NCBI GenBank assembly: GCA_902801155.1
Contig: CADCHG010000004.1
Span: 1-64,000, forward strand
From: an uncultured Prevotellaceae bacterium
GTDB taxonomy: Bacteria; Bacteroidota; Bacteroidia; Bacteroidales; Bacteroidaceae
Direction of reading: 5' to 3'
DNA length: 64,000 nt
A program made the position numbers and the translations under genes. Shown piece by piece: positions 7,267 to 17,359 of the stretch. Every line of letters starts with the position of its first letter. Position 1 is the first letter of the stretch. The notes under the pieces are model-generated. The model was not told where the DNA came from and ran no database searches. It was given only the letters and a program-made list of their open reading frames with translations.

Positions 7267-9597
7267 ATGACAACGAGTAAAAATTTACTTAAGATGGGAT
7301 GGCGTAGGACTTCCTGTGTCGTCGCATTGTCTGCATGTCTGATTAGTTTCACGTCGTGCGACAAGTATGATTTGGACAAGACCGATCCTGAGGGGTGGGG
7401 TGCCAGCATCTACAGCTATCTTGCTGAAGATGGTCATTACACCAACACTATCCGATTGATTGAAGACCTTGGCCAAAGGGAAGTGTTGGCTAAAACCGGT
7501 TCAAAGACATTGTTTGTTGCAGATGATGAAGCTTTTGCGCGTTTCTTCAGCAACAACAAATGGGGCGTTAGCCGCTACGAGCAATTGAGTACAAGCCAGA
7601 AGAAGCTTCTTCTCTATGGCGCAATGATCAACAACAGTTATCAGCTCAACACGCTTTCAAGTGTCGGTGGCGACAATTCCATCGTTGAAGGTGCGTGTAT
7701 GCGCCGCTCCACAGCTTCCACTATCTATGACTCTGTGGCAGTTGTCAACGTTAAGGATCTTCCAAACATGCGTCCAGAGGACAGAAAGAACAATTCTCTT
7801 TGGGCAAAATTTGCTGACCGTTCAAACGTAGTCCTTATGAAGGACATGACAAGTACTCCTATGGTGCATTTTGTTGAGGATTTCATCAACAACAACCATT
7901 TCGAGAACTCCGACATCGACTTCCTCTTCAATGGAAGGATCCACCGTCAGCCGGGTGATGCTATCGTTAATGGCATTAACGTGGGTCAGAAGAATATCAA
8001 GTGTAGCAACGGATTTATCCAGAAGCTTGATGACGTAATGCTCCCGCTTGAGAATATGGCAGAACTTATTGCCCACAATCCTCGGACAAGTGAGTTCAGC
8101 AAGCTCCTTGAGCGTTTTGCAGCTCCTTTCTATGCAGGAAAGGAAGTAACGGATCGCTATAACCTATTTTATAATACAAATGTTGACTCGGTTTTCGAGA
8201 AGCGTTATTTCTCCCGTCAGGAGAATCATGTCATGAATACCGACGATGACAACAAGATTCATCAGGATCTTCTCGATTTCGATCCGGGATGGAACAGATA
8301 CTATCTTGACGATGTATATGCTACCGGTACGAATGACGAGCTTGCTATTAACCGAGACATGGCATTTATCCTCGCTCCTACCAATGAGGCTCTTGCTGAG
8401 TATTGGAAGAATGGTGCCGGACGAATCCTCATTGACCAGTATGGTACTGTAGAGAATATTCCTAATGATGTCATCAAGGAGCTTATCAACAACAATTTCA
8501 AGGCTTCTTTCCGCGCAAAAGGAGTGCAGAGTAAGTTCTCTACAATCCTCAACGATGCCAATGACCCTATGGACGTTGATCCTTCAAAGGTTGTTGAGAC
8601 AATGCTCGGATGTAATGGTGTAGTGTATGTGACAAATTCTATCTACTCACCAACTGCATTTGTCAGCGTTAAGTACCCAACCGTAGTCAACAAGACTATG
8701 AAGCTTATCAACTGGGCTATTGAGCAGAACCAATACACCGTATATCTCAACTCCCTCAATGCCTACTATAGCTTCTTTATTCCTACTAACAAGGCAATGT
8801 TGGAGTACATCAATCCGGCATCATACGGTAAAAAGCAGGCTGAGCTCTATCGTTTCCACTACGACGAGACTATGAACAATCCTGTATGGGCAAGTGTCTT
8901 TGCCTATGACCTTGAGACACAGACCGTAGGTGACAGTATTACAGAGGTTCGTAATAACTCTCAGTTGATGAAGGATATCCTGAAAGACGTTCTCGACAAC
9001 TGCATCGTTGTTAATAAGAATGTGGAGGATGGCCATGAGTATTATCTCACAAAGGCAGGTACAGCTCTCCGCATCAAGAATGCCAAGGCTGGTGTCAACG
9101 GTATGACCGTAGAGGGCAGTTTCCAGGTGAATAACTCTAAGAAGCCTCTCTATGTTACTGATATCTATGACCAGTCTCCTAACAAGGAACAGAACAAGGC
9201 TGGTAACGGTAAGTGCTACATCCTTGATAGCACACCTATTATGACTACTACAAAGAGTGTGATAGACGTGATGGCAGAGCATCCGGAAATGAGTGCAATG
9301 CGTGACCTTATTATTAGTAGTGGTCTTCTTGAGGAAGAGCGTAATAACCAGTGCTCACCACGCGAGAATATCAGTGTGTTCAATGCATACCACTATACAG
9401 TATATGTACCATCTAACGAGGCAATAGCAGAGTTGCATAAGAGCGGTAAGCTTCCAACTTTTGATGATGTTGAGGCTGAAAGAGACAAAGGCAATACTGA
9501 TAAGGCTGACAAAATGCAGCAGCAGATTATAGACTTCGTGAGATATCACATTCAGGATAATGCCATGTATATCGGTGCTAATCCTATTGATCGTTAG
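7267..9597 (+). CDS. FAS1 (fasciclin) lipoprotein, cut short by an in-frame amber codon
   Basis: As written it is 776 residues from the ATG at 7267. That start gives a lipoprotein signal (RRTSCVVALSACLISFTSC, lipidated Cys31); a longer frame from 7204 adds a non-signal leader. Several FAS1-type modules can be seen: GSKTLFVADDEAFARFF, YSFFIPTNKAMLEYI and YTVYVPSNEAIAEL, each close to an LI..L/ VMAEHPEMS helix. The lipobox suggests outer-membrane attachment, and the place at the head of a SusCD operon suggests a surface glycan- or protein-binding role. The TAG at 9595-9597 falls inside the last FAS1 module and the same frame stays open for 84 more codons, so the protein is probably truncated in this strain (or the base is a sequencing error). 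Confidence 0.85.
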   Translation: MTTSKNLLKMGWRRTSCVVALSACLISFTSCDKYDLDKTDPEGWGASIYSYLAEDGHYTNTIRLIEDLGQREVLAKTGSKTLFVADDEAFARFFSNNKWGVSRYEQLSTSQKKLLLYGAMINNSYQLNTLSSVGGDNSIVEGACMRRSTASTIYDSVAVVNVKDLPNMRPEDRKNNSLWAKFADRSNVVLMKDMTSTPMVHFVEDFINNNHFENSDIDFLFNGRIHRQPGDAIVNGINVGQKNIKCSNGFIQKLDDVMLPLENMAELIAHNPRTSEFSKLLERFAAPFYAGKEVTDRYNLFYNTNVDSVFEKRYFSRQENHVMNTDDDNKIHQDLLDFDPGWNRYYLDDVYATGTNDELAINRDMAFILAPTNEALAEYWKNGAGRILIDQYGTVENIPNDVIKELINNNFKASFRAKGVQSKFSTILNDANDPMDVDPSKVVETMLGCNGVVYVTNSIYSPTAFVSVKYPTVVNKTMKLINWAIEQNQYTVYLNSLNAYYSFFIPTNKAMLEYINPASYGKKQAELYRFHYDETMNNPVWASVFAYDLETQTVGDSITEVRNNSQLMKDILKDVLDNCIVVNKNVEDGHEYYLTKAGTALRIKNAKAGVNGMTVEGSFQVNNSKKPLYVTDIYDQSPNKEQNKAGNGKCYILDSTPIMTTTKSVIDVMAEHPEMSAMRDLIISSGLLEEERNNQCSPRENISVFNAYHYTVYVPSNEAIAELHKSGKLPTFDDVEAERDKGNTDKADKMQQQIIDFVRYHIQDNAMYIGANPIDR

Positions 9598-9852
9598 AAG
9601 TATGAGACTGCTTGTATCGGTAGCAATGGTAAGTTTGAGCGTATCTATGTTACTCTTGACAATGACAATATCACCATACAGACATCTGCCGACGACAAAG
9701 ATCCCGCACACGTAGTAAAGAAGGACGGACTTTACAACCTTCAGGCGCGTGAGTACTTCCTTAATTCTGACAAAAATGAGGAAGCTACAAGAGCAACGAC
9801 AACTTCTTCTGCCGTCATTCACATGATTGACAAGCCGCTGATTAAGAAATAA
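9598..9852 (+). pseudogene. C-terminal remainder of the FAS1 lipoprotein after the amber codon
   Basis: In the same frame as the upstream gene there are 84 sense codons ending at TAA 9850-9852. They encode KYETACIGSNGKFERIYVTL at the start and SSAVIHMIDKPLIKK at the end. The closing VIHMIDKPL is the typical last strand of a FAS1 domain, which shows that the frame belongs to the same protein. There is no start codon with a signal of its own, so it is unlikely to be made separately. Confidence 0.85.
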
Positions 9853-9861
9853 GGATAAGGC

Positions 9862-9944
9862 CTTTCCTCCAGCCCTGGCACATACTCCGATGTTATTCAC
9901 GTCGGGCTTCCCCCGTAAGGAGGGAGTTGGAGGGCCGACGGAAT
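9862..9944. repeat. Diverged GC-rich arm ahead of susC
   Basis: CTTCCCCCGTAAGGAGGGAG followed by TTGGAGGGCCGACGGAATCG resembles the arm and flank at 22349-22390 ahead of the second susD. It is the imperfect complement of the repeat at 10013-10051. The ATG at 9973 lies between the two arms. Confidence 0.65.
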
Positions 9945-9972
9945 CGCAATTAACAATTAATAATGAATAATA

Positions 9973-12900
9973 ATGAATAAACTATATAAAAAACTAACAG
10001 TCCTTTCGCACTCCGGCTCCCTCCCTACGGGGGAGGGCGGGGGGAGAGGCCGCTGTTTAGGGGTGTTATTTTCTCTTCTCCTCTTCTCCACTACCACCTT
10101 TGCACAGCAGGCAGGCCAGATTATCTCTGGTACTGTTTCTGATGCTATGGGACCTGTTATGATGGCTAACGTAGTCGAGATTGATGCCAGCAATCGTATC
10201 GTCAGCTCCACTCAGACAGATATCAATGGTAACTTCTCATTCAAGATCAAGGATCCAAAGCATAAGCTGAGATTCAGTTTCGTAGGTTGCAAGACAAAGA
10301 CTGTTCCAATCAAGGGTGAAGTCTATGAGATAAAGCTTGAGGATGCAGCAACCCTTACTGAGGTAACAGTCACCTCAAAGCGTCGTGCTGGCGGTTCAGG
10401 CCTCTCTATCCCAAAGGATGAGATGTCAACATCTAACCAGTCTATTGATATGAAGGAGTTTGATGGTCTGTCATTGACAACCGTCGATGAGGCTCTTCAG
10501 GGTCGTATCGCAGGTCTTGATATTGTGGCAAACTCAGGTAACCTCGGTTCTGGTACATCTATGCGTCTTCGTGGTGTTAGCTCTATCAACAGTAATGCTA
10601 ATCCGCTTATCGTTGTTGACGGTAACGTATGGGAAAACGACCTCGGCAAGGATCTCGATCTGTCTTCTGCAAACGACGAGAAGTTCGCAGAGTTGCTTAA
10701 TGTAAACCCAGAGGATATTGAGAATATCAGTGTATTGAAAGATGCTGCCGCTACAGCTATCTGGGGTTCTCAGGGTGCTAATGGTGTAATCGAGATCAAG
10801 ACAAAGCGTGGTGTGCGCGGTAAAACCCGTGTGACATACAGCTATCGTATCACTGGTACAAGACAGCCTAAGGGCTACCATCTCCTTAATGGTGATGAGT
10901 TCACCATGCTCTTGAAGGAGTCTTACTTCAACCCACGTCTGAGCAGTACTGCCAGTGACATCGTGGAAATCAACTATGATCCTACTAACCCAAATGGATG
11001 GAATAACTTCAACAAGAATACTGACTGGATTGACGAGGTGACACAGACAGGTTTCCGTCATAACCACTACGTATCACTTACCGGTGGTGGTGAGAAGGCA
11101 AACTTCCGTATTGGTGCAGGTTATGACCATGAGACAGGTTCTGTCATCAAGCAGCAGCTTGACCGTCTCAGTTCACGTGTAGCTCTTGACTATTTCGTGT
11201 CTGACCGTATCAAGATTATGTCTAACCTTTCATTCACATATACCGACAACCAGAAGAATTATGACAATCTGCTTGGCATAGCATACAAGTATATGCCTAA
11301 CGTATCAGTATATGAGATGGATATGGACAATAATCCTACAGGCCACTATTTCATGCTTCCTACAACCATATCATCAGCTCTTGACGATCAGTTGCCTGAT
11401 AATCAGAATAATAAGTACAACCGATTCAATCCGGTTGCCCTCGGAAATCTTGCATCCAACAATGAGAAGACATACAAGGTTTCTCCTGAGTTCCAGATTC
11501 ACTATGACCTGCTCAGTACAGAAAACGACAAGACTCGCCTGAAGTATGAGGGTAAGATCGTATTCGATATCTTCAACCAGTATCAGGATTCTTTCCTGCC
11601 TTCAGAGCTGATTACTCTCGGATGGTCACATCCGTCAAACAACCGAAAGACAGAATACAGCTACAAGAGTCTCGGTATCTCTACAACACATACATTGACT
11701 TTCACACCTCATTTTAAGAATGAAGACCATTCTATGATGATGATGCTTCGCGGTCAGCTCAATGACGGTAGCAGTAAGTCACAGAAGACAACAGAGTTTG
11801 GTTTCCCTGGCACAATCAGTAATACAGGTGCAGATGCCACTATCGATGGAGACTTCACAGGAGGTTCTGGTCAGTGGCGTAGTATCTATGGTACATTCTC
11901 TGCTCACTATGCTTATAAGAGTCGTTATATGTTCGACTTCTCAATGCGTTGCGACGGCTCTACAAAGTTCGGTCCTGAAAAGCGTTGGGGTACTTTCCCT
12001 GCCTTGTCTGCCCGTTGGAACATCAGTAGGGAGCCTTGGATTGCAAGCAACCTTCCTTGGCTTTCAATGCTCTCCCTACGTCCAGGTTGGGGTATCGTAG
12101 GTCAGCAGCCAGGTGGAGAATATCTGTTCTATAGCCGCTATAAGAATGGTAGTGGTTATATGAATCAGTCATCTACTAATCCTGATAACATACAGCTTAA
12201 GGCCCTCAAGTGGGAACAGAAGATGACTTATAACCTCGGTGTTGACTTCGGTTTCTTCGAGGATAAGCTCAATGGTAATGTCGAGGTTTATAAGCAGTAC
12301 ACCTCCGACCTCCTTATGCAGAATCGAGGCATTCCTACTTCATCAGGTTATGGCTCATTTGCATGGCAAAATGTAGGTAAGATGGAGAATGTAGGTTGGG
12401 AGTTCAACATCAACACCAACAACCTCGTGAAGTTTGGTGAGTTTGCAATTGACTTTAACGTAACATTCGCAAACAACAAGAACGTCATCACAGAAATGGA
12501 TGAAACCTGTCTTGCTACTCTCAACAAGGACTTTGAGCGTAAAAACGGAACATACCTCACACGTGTAGAGCTTGAAAAGTCATTCGGTTCTATCTACGGT
12601 TTCCGTTATAAGGGCGTATATCAGTATAGCGAATACTCACCAGAAGAGATAAAAGGTGTAAGCGGCCCTAATGCCCCTGTAGTTCGCGATGCCAATGGCA
12701 ATGTGATCCTTGACAACCACGGACGTACTACACCTATGACATTCTGCTATAGCGGTACATCTGCTATGTATGAGTTCAAGGGTGGTGATGCCATTTACGA
12801 GGATATCAACCACGATGGTACTATCAACGAGCTTGATATCGTATATCTCGGATCTTCACTTCCTAAGTTCACTGGTGGTTTCGGTGTTAAGTTCAAGTGG

Positions 12901-13350
12901 GGACGTTGGTCTTGGAACAACCAGTTCAACTTCCGTTATGGTAACAAGATTGTGAACAATAACCGTATGAACCTTGAGTCTATGTACGGTAATGGCAATC
13001 AGAGCCGTGCAGTGAACTATCGTTGGCGTGTAGAAGGCGACATTGCACAAATCCCACGTGCACTTCGTCAGTATGGTTATAACTATCTTGGAAGTGACCG
13101 TTTCGTAGAGGATGGTTCATTCATTCGTCTCAACTACTCACAGATCAGCTATTCACTTCCACCGGCAACCATCAAGAAGTGGGGACTTTCACAGCTTAGC
13201 TTCTATCTGTCAGCTAACAACCTGTTTGTCATCACCAAATACTCAGGTTCTGACCCTGAGGTAGGCTATGGTGGCTATGGTATATCATCAGACAATGCAC
13301 AGACACCACGTGCCAAGTCTGCCACATTAGGTATTACCGTTCAGTTCTAA
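9973..13350 (+). CDS. SusC-family TonB-dependent outer-membrane transporter
   Basis: The 1125-residue protein imports ligands captured by its SusD partner across the outer membrane using TonB energy. A signal peptide ending TTTFAQQ is followed by a carboxypeptidase-like domain (ISGTVSDAMGPVMMANVVEI), then the plug with LQGRIAGLDIVANSGNLG, NPLIVVDGNVWEND and NVLKDAAATAIWG-like SusC motifs, then the barrel with the closing strand AKSATLGITVQF. The family's length is 1000-1150 residues, so it is complete. Unusually, residues 14-27 of the signal peptide (SGSLPTGEGGGRGR) are encoded by a dispersed 39-bp GC-rich repeat; no later start codon would leave a working signal. It sits 54 bases ahead of the susD gene. 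Confidence 0.95.
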   Translation: MNKLYKKLTVLSHSGSLPTGEGGGRGRCLGVLFSLLLFSTTTFAQQAGQIISGTVSDAMGPVMMANVVEIDASNRIVSSTQTDINGNFSFKIKDPKHKLRFSFVGCKTKTVPIKGEVYEIKLEDAATLTEVTVTSKRRAGGSGLSIPKDEMSTSNQSIDMKEFDGLSLTTVDEALQGRIAGLDIVANSGNLGSGTSMRLRGVSSINSNANPLIVVDGNVWENDLGKDLDLSSANDEKFAELLNVNPEDIENISVLKDAAATAIWGSQGANGVIEIKTKRGVRGKTRVTYSYRITGTRQPKGYHLLNGDEFTMLLKESYFNPRLSSTASDIVEINYDPTNPNGWNNFNKNTDWIDEVTQTGFRHNHYVSLTGGGEKANFRIGAGYDHETGSVIKQQLDRLSSRVALDYFVSDRIKIMSNLSFTYTDNQKNYDNLLGIAYKYMPNVSVYEMDMDNNPTGHYFMLPTTISSALDDQLPDNQNNKYNRFNPVALGNLASNNEKTYKVSPEFQIHYDLLSTENDKTRLKYEGKIVFDIFNQYQDSFLPSELITLGWSHPSNNRKTEYSYKSLGISTTHTLTFTPHFKNEDHSMMMMLRGQLNDGSSKSQKTTEFGFPGTISNTGADATIDGDFTGGSGQWRSIYGTFSAHYAYKSRYMFDFSMRCDGSTKFGPEKRWGTFPALSARWNISREPWIASNLPWLSMLSLRPGWGIVGQQPGGEYLFYSRYKNGSGYMNQSSTNPDNIQLKALKWEQKMTYNLGVDFGFFEDKLNGNVEVYKQYTSDLLMQNRGIPTSSGYGSFAWQNVGKMENVGWEFNINTNNLVKFGEFAIDFNVTFANNKNVITEMDETCLATLNKDFERKNGTYLTRVELEKSFGSIYGFRYKGVYQYSEYSPEEIKGVSGPNAPVVRDANGNVILDNHGRTTPMTFCYSGTSAMYEFKGGDAIYEDINHDGTINELDIVYLGSSLPKFTGGFGVKFKWGRWSWNNQFNFRYGNKIVNNNRMNLESMYGNGNQSRAVNYRWRVEGDIAQIPRALRQYGYNYLGSDRFVEDGSFIRLNYSQISYSLPPATIKKWGLSQLSFYLSANNLFVITKYSGSDPEVGYGGYGISSDNAQTPRAKSATLGITVQF
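10013..10051 (+). repeat. 39-bp GC-rich repeat, copy 1 (translated in a signal peptide)
   Basis: Starts CCGGCTCCCTCCCTACGG and ends GGGGGGAGAGGCC. It is identical over all 39 bases to the copy at 22465-22503 and to the reverse complement of 22336-22374. It is read as SGSLPTGEGGGRGR in susC. Confidence 0.95.
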
Positions 13351-13404
13351 TTTTCAGATTAAAGTTGAAAAGCTTATAGATAAAAGTCAATAATATTTCA
13401 AGTT

Positions 13405-15144
13405 ATGAATAGATTCATTCAAAAACATATAAGTAAGAGTGGAGTGTCATTCCACGTTACACTTTTCACTTTACTCTTTACACTAAGTAGTTGCTCAGAC
13501 TACCTTGACGTTCTTCCATTGAACGAGGTGGTACTGGAGAACTATTGGACAAAGAAAGATGATGTAACCAGTGAACTCAATGGCTGTTATGAGTCGCTTA
13601 CGTCAGAAGGCAGTCTTGAGCGTATGGGAATCTGGGGTGAGCTTCGTTCAGAAAATCTTGTACAGGGTAGTAACCTTGAAAACAAGTATGTTGAGATTCT
13701 GAAGGAGAACATCTTACCTACAAATGATTTGACAAAGTGGGAGGATTTCTATAGGACTATCAACCGCTGTAACATCCTTCTCAATTATGCAGATGGTGTG
13801 CAGAAGCTTGATCCTAACTATACAGAGGCTCAGATGCGTGCCAATAAGGCGGAGGCAACCTTTATCCGTGACCTTTGCTATTTCTATCTCATCAGGACAT
13901 TCCGTGACGTACCGATGGTTTTCGAGCCAAGTATCGATGATCTTCAGGAATACAAGGTTCCTGCAACTCCTATGATGGAGGCTCTGAAAATGCTTTCTGA
14001 CGACCTTGAGAAGGTTAAGGACGATGCCGTTCTCCGCTATGTTGATGATAGCAAAATGACAAATTCAGAGGCTTCTAGCCAAGCATACGAGAATTGTGCT
14101 AAAGTGACACGTGTAGCAATCTATACCCTCCTTGCCGATATCTATCTCTGGCGTGGTGAGTATGACAAGGCAATCTCTTGCTGCGACTATGTTATAAACT
14201 TCAAAAAGAACCAGTACAAAGAGAGGGTTGCAAAAAAAGGCCAGATGAACGATATGTTCCTATTCAATGGTATTCCGATGATTCGTGAAAGCCTCGCAAA
14301 CTCTAAGACTTGCGGTAATGCATTTAATGAGATTTTTGGCTATGGTAATGAAAACGGTTTCTCTTTCGAGAGTATCTTTGAATTAGGTTACAAAAAAGGT
14401 AACGAAGGTAACGTAAAGAACAATTATATTTATAAATTCTATAGTGGACAAAACATAATAGGTGGTTTCGCAGCACCAGAAGACTACTATCAGAATGTTA
14501 CTTCTGGTACTAATGACTATTTTGCCAAGAACGACTGTCGAGTATATGAGAATATAATTGAACATAGTGGTAAGTATATTATCGGTAAATATACGAATTA
14601 TAGACCCAACCTCGAAAATGACAATGTTACCGATTTTAAGAGTTTGAAATATAATCCTGAACTAATTACGTATAATTACCATAACTGGATTATATATCGT
14701 CTTTCAGACGTTATGCTCATAAAGGCAGAGGCATGTATCATGAAGAATGATCCTGACTTCCAGACTGCTTTCTCGCTTATCAACTCTATCAACAAGCGCG
14801 CTCGCAACTATACCGAGAATGTAAAGAGCGATTCACTTGCTTTCTCTGCATATAGCTCTAATAAGGAAGAAATGGAAAAACTCCTCATGTTGGAGCGTAA
14901 GAGAGAGTTTATGTTTGAAGGTAAGCGTTGGTTTGACCTTGTGAGAAAATCACTTCGTGATGGCAACACAAACTATCTTGCCAATGAGGCTACAAAGAAG
15001 CAGAAGGAAAATGCAGTAGCTATCAAGATCCAGTTTGCCGACATCAATACTATCTTCTGGCCATACAATAGAGAAGAACTGAAGAAGAACACTCTGCTCA
15101 AGCAGAATTCTGCTTACAGTGATACGGAGGATTTCCAGAAGTAA
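13405..15144 (+). CDS. SusD/RagB-family surface lipoprotein
   Basis: The 579-residue lipoprotein partners the preceding SusC as its lid and binding protein. The lipobox LFTLSSC puts the lipidated residue at Cys30, followed by SDYLDVLPLNEVV, the usual SusD start. TPR-like helices (ATFIRDLCYFYLIRTFRDVP) and the C-terminal signature ERKREFMFEGKRWFDLVR are clear. The length is in the family range. Part of the signal peptide (13457-13487) is encoded by the pyrimidine-rich motif CACTTTACTCTTTACAC, which is also found between genes at 53205-53288 and 58060-58090. Confidence 0.95.
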   Translation: MNRFIQKHISKSGVSFHVTLFTLLFTLSSCSDYLDVLPLNEVVLENYWTKKDDVTSELNGCYESLTSEGSLERMGIWGELRSENLVQGSNLENKYVEILKENILPTNDLTKWEDFYRTINRCNILLNYADGVQKLDPNYTEAQMRANKAEATFIRDLCYFYLIRTFRDVPMVFEPSIDDLQEYKVPATPMMEALKMLSDDLEKVKDDAVLRYVDDSKMTNSEASSQAYENCAKVTRVAIYTLLADIYLWRGEYDKAISCCDYVINFKKNQYKERVAKKGQMNDMFLFNGIPMIRESLANSKTCGNAFNEIFGYGNENGFSFESIFELGYKKGNEGNVKNNYIYKFYSGQNIIGGFAAPEDYYQNVTSGTNDYFAKNDCRVYENIIEHSGKYIIGKYTNYRPNLENDNVTDFKSLKYNPELITYNYHNWIIYRLSDVMLIKAEACIMKNDPDFQTAFSLINSINKRARNYTENVKSDSLAFSAYSSNKEEMEKLLMLERKREFMFEGKRWFDLVRKSLRDGNTNYLANEATKKQKENAVAIKIQFADINTIFWPYNREELKKNTLLKQNSAYSDTEDFQK

Positions 15145-15148
15145 AAAA

Positions 15149-15291
15149 GAGCCCCCTCCCGACCTCCCCGAGGGGAGGAGAGGGAGAGCCTAACACAATG
15201 AATAATTAATAATGAGTAATTAATAATGAATGACTGAATCAGCTTTCGCCTTTCAGTTTCCTCCCTACGGAGGATGGCGGGGGAGAGGCTG
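15149..15291. repeat. GC-rich inverted arms ahead of the second FAS1 gene
   Basis: AGAGCCCCCTCCCGACCTCC (15148-15167) with its internal CTCCCCGAGGGGAG hairpin is roughly complementary to TTTCCTCCCTACGGAGGATG and GCGGGGGAGAGGCT (15257-15290). Between them lies the AT-rich string AATGAATAATTAATAATGAG with several ATGs in short frames. It is a degenerate relative of the arms at 22336-22503, but here both arms precede the gene. Confidence 0.65.
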
Positions 15292-15351
15292 TAGATAGTT
15301 TATAATTTGTTTATTATGTTTACTATACTATCAAAAATAAAGCAAATAGCA

Positions 15352-17319
15352 ATGCGCAAGTCGCTTTATGCACTTCTGCTGTCTTGCTGTATAGCAACCC
15401 CGATGCTCTATTCATGCGTTGACAATGACGACTTGGATAACGAGCAGGGCACATTCTATTCTGCTACGAAGCGTACAGCTGCGGAAATCATTAGTGACGA
15501 CGCAGACAGATGCAGTATGTTTCAGGCTATTCTTGAGAAGGCTAACTATTATTCCCTTCTCTCTGTATATGGCAATTATACAGTTTTTGCACCGACTAAC
15601 GATGCTATCAACAAGTTCCTTTCTGACAACCACTATGCTTCGTTAGAGGCATTGCTTCAGGATGCAGCGCGTTGCGATACCATTGCACGCACTCATATCG
15701 TCAAGGATGGTGCATTCTTCACTACTGATGTCAGCGATGGTGCCCTTCCACAGATGAATATGGATGACCGCTACCTCGTTATGACCTGTGACAGTGACGT
15801 GCAAAACAACAACCAGCTTCGCGTCTTTGTAAACAAGCGCTCGCAGCTTGTTGAGAAGAATGACTCTGCTACAAACGGTGTTGTTCACATCATTGACCGT
15901 GTTATTACTCCAAGTAGTAACATGCTTCCAGACCTCATGGAAGAGGATGCTACAATATCTATCTTCGTTGAGGCACTCAAATACACTCACATGAGCGACT
16001 CTCTTTCAAAGCCTTATATTGATCTTAGCTATTCTGTTTCTGAAGACTCTATCAATGGCGAGATAGCAAAGGTGAGATTCGGAGGTCGTGACAATACAGT
16101 TACATATCCTCGCAGAAGGTATATCAAGTTCACGGCATTCGTTGAGCCTAACTCTGTATATGCAAAGAAGGGCATAAACTCTCTTGCCGATCTTGAGGCT
16201 TACGCAAAGAAAGTGTACGATGCTACCTATCCGGAGGATGCAGGAAAATATGACAATGATCCTACCAACCGTAAGAACCCGCTCAATCGCTTTGTGAGCT
16301 ATCACCTCATGGATCGTATGGGTAACTATGCTGACTGGGCTCCTTCTGGCCGTTTCCTTACCGAGTGTACGGTATCATCACTTGCTGATGCAGAGGACTT
16401 CTGGGAGACTATGTGTCCTAACACCATGCTTCGTTTCTGCCGTGCAGGTACAGGTAATACTGCCGGTCTCTATGCAAACCGTAAGGGTGTAGGTAACAAA
16501 TACACCGTAAAAGGTGTGAAGGTGCTCACAGCTTCAGAGTCTGGAAAATCAGAGCAGCAGGCAGTAAACGGTACATACCTCTATCTTGATGACATACTTG
16601 AGTACTCTACCAAGGTGCGTGATGAGGTTCTCAGTTGCCGTATGCGTATTGATGCTACTACCCTCAGTGCTGATTTCATGAATCAGGGATGCCGATTCAA
16701 TGATGAGGCAGGTACATACAATGCCAATTTGTATGCCCTCAAACGCGGATACATCAAAGGTTGGAAACTTTCCGACGATACGTTCCTTGCTGTTCACGCA
16801 GCAGAGCTGTCATGGTCTTCATACCTCGGTAATGCTATCTGTATCAAGGGACAGTATGATGTGCAGTTCAAGTTGCCACCAGTACCATCAGGAACATACG
16901 AAATCCGTATGGGTTATGTTGCAGGTGAAGAGCGTGGTGTAGTTCAGGTATATCTTAACAATGAGCCTTGCGGTATTCCTGTTGACCTTACATACGGTAC
17001 GTGGAATCTTCAGGACATCGTAGGTAACATCGCAGATACAGAAGACGATGAACACAACACATCTATGGATAAGACTCTCCACAATCTCGGATATATGAGA
17101 GGTATGGATTCTTACCGTAAGCCTGGTTTGAACAGCTTCCGTCAGGATTCACCAGAGCATCTTCGCCGAATCCTCACTACTCAGAAACTTGATGAGGGTA
17201 AGGAATACTGGTTGAGATTCCGTCAGGTATCAAAGGGTGACAAGGAATGGTCATTTGACTATATCGAACTTTGTCCAAAGGACGTATATGCAAGTCCTGA
17301 CGGAGAGGATAGACATTGA
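15352..17319 (+). CDS. FAS1 (fasciclin) domain lipoprotein
   Basis: About 655 residues from ATG 15352, which gives the lipoprotein signal MRKSLYALLLSCCIATPMLYSC; upstream starts at 15307 and 15316 only add a leader. The first FAS1 domain is clear (CSMFQAILEKANYYSLL, then YTVFAPTNDAINKFL and GVVHIIDRVI). A second, diverged module follows (SIFVEALKYTHMSDSL to about residue 450). The C-terminal 200 residues (GTYEIRMGYVAGEERGVVQV, WLRFRQVS) look like a beta-sandwich carbohydrate-binding or galactose-binding fold. This architecture recurs beside SusCD pairs in Bacteroidetes. The product is probably an accessory surface glycan-binding protein of this locus, not an enzyme; no catalytic motif is visible. 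Confidence 0.85.
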   Translation: MRKSLYALLLSCCIATPMLYSCVDNDDLDNEQGTFYSATKRTAAEIISDDADRCSMFQAILEKANYYSLLSVYGNYTVFAPTNDAINKFLSDNHYASLEALLQDAARCDTIARTHIVKDGAFFTTDVSDGALPQMNMDDRYLVMTCDSDVQNNNQLRVFVNKRSQLVEKNDSATNGVVHIIDRVITPSSNMLPDLMEEDATISIFVEALKYTHMSDSLSKPYIDLSYSVSEDSINGEIAKVRFGGRDNTVTYPRRRYIKFTAFVEPNSVYAKKGINSLADLEAYAKKVYDATYPEDAGKYDNDPTNRKNPLNRFVSYHLMDRMGNYADWAPSGRFLTECTVSSLADAEDFWETMCPNTMLRFCRAGTGNTAGLYANRKGVGNKYTVKGVKVLTASESGKSEQQAVNGTYLYLDDILEYSTKVRDEVLSCRMRIDATTLSADFMNQGCRFNDEAGTYNANLYALKRGYIKGWKLSDDTFLAVHAAELSWSSYLGNAICIKGQYDVQFKLPPVPSGTYEIRMGYVAGEERGVVQVYLNNEPCGIPVDLTYGTWNLQDIVGNIADTEDDEHNTSMDKTLHNLGYMRGMDSYRKPGLNSFRQDSPEHLRRILTTQKLDEGKEYWLRFRQVSKGDKEWSFDYIELCPKDVYASPDGEDRH

Positions 17320-17359
17320 TTCTAATTGATAATTAATAATGAATAAATAATAGTTGATA

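Noticed and set aside
9595..9597. Amber codon recoding across the genome
   Set aside because: Several other genes end in TAG at sensible positions (26306, 42912, 50825), so TAG is a normal stop here.
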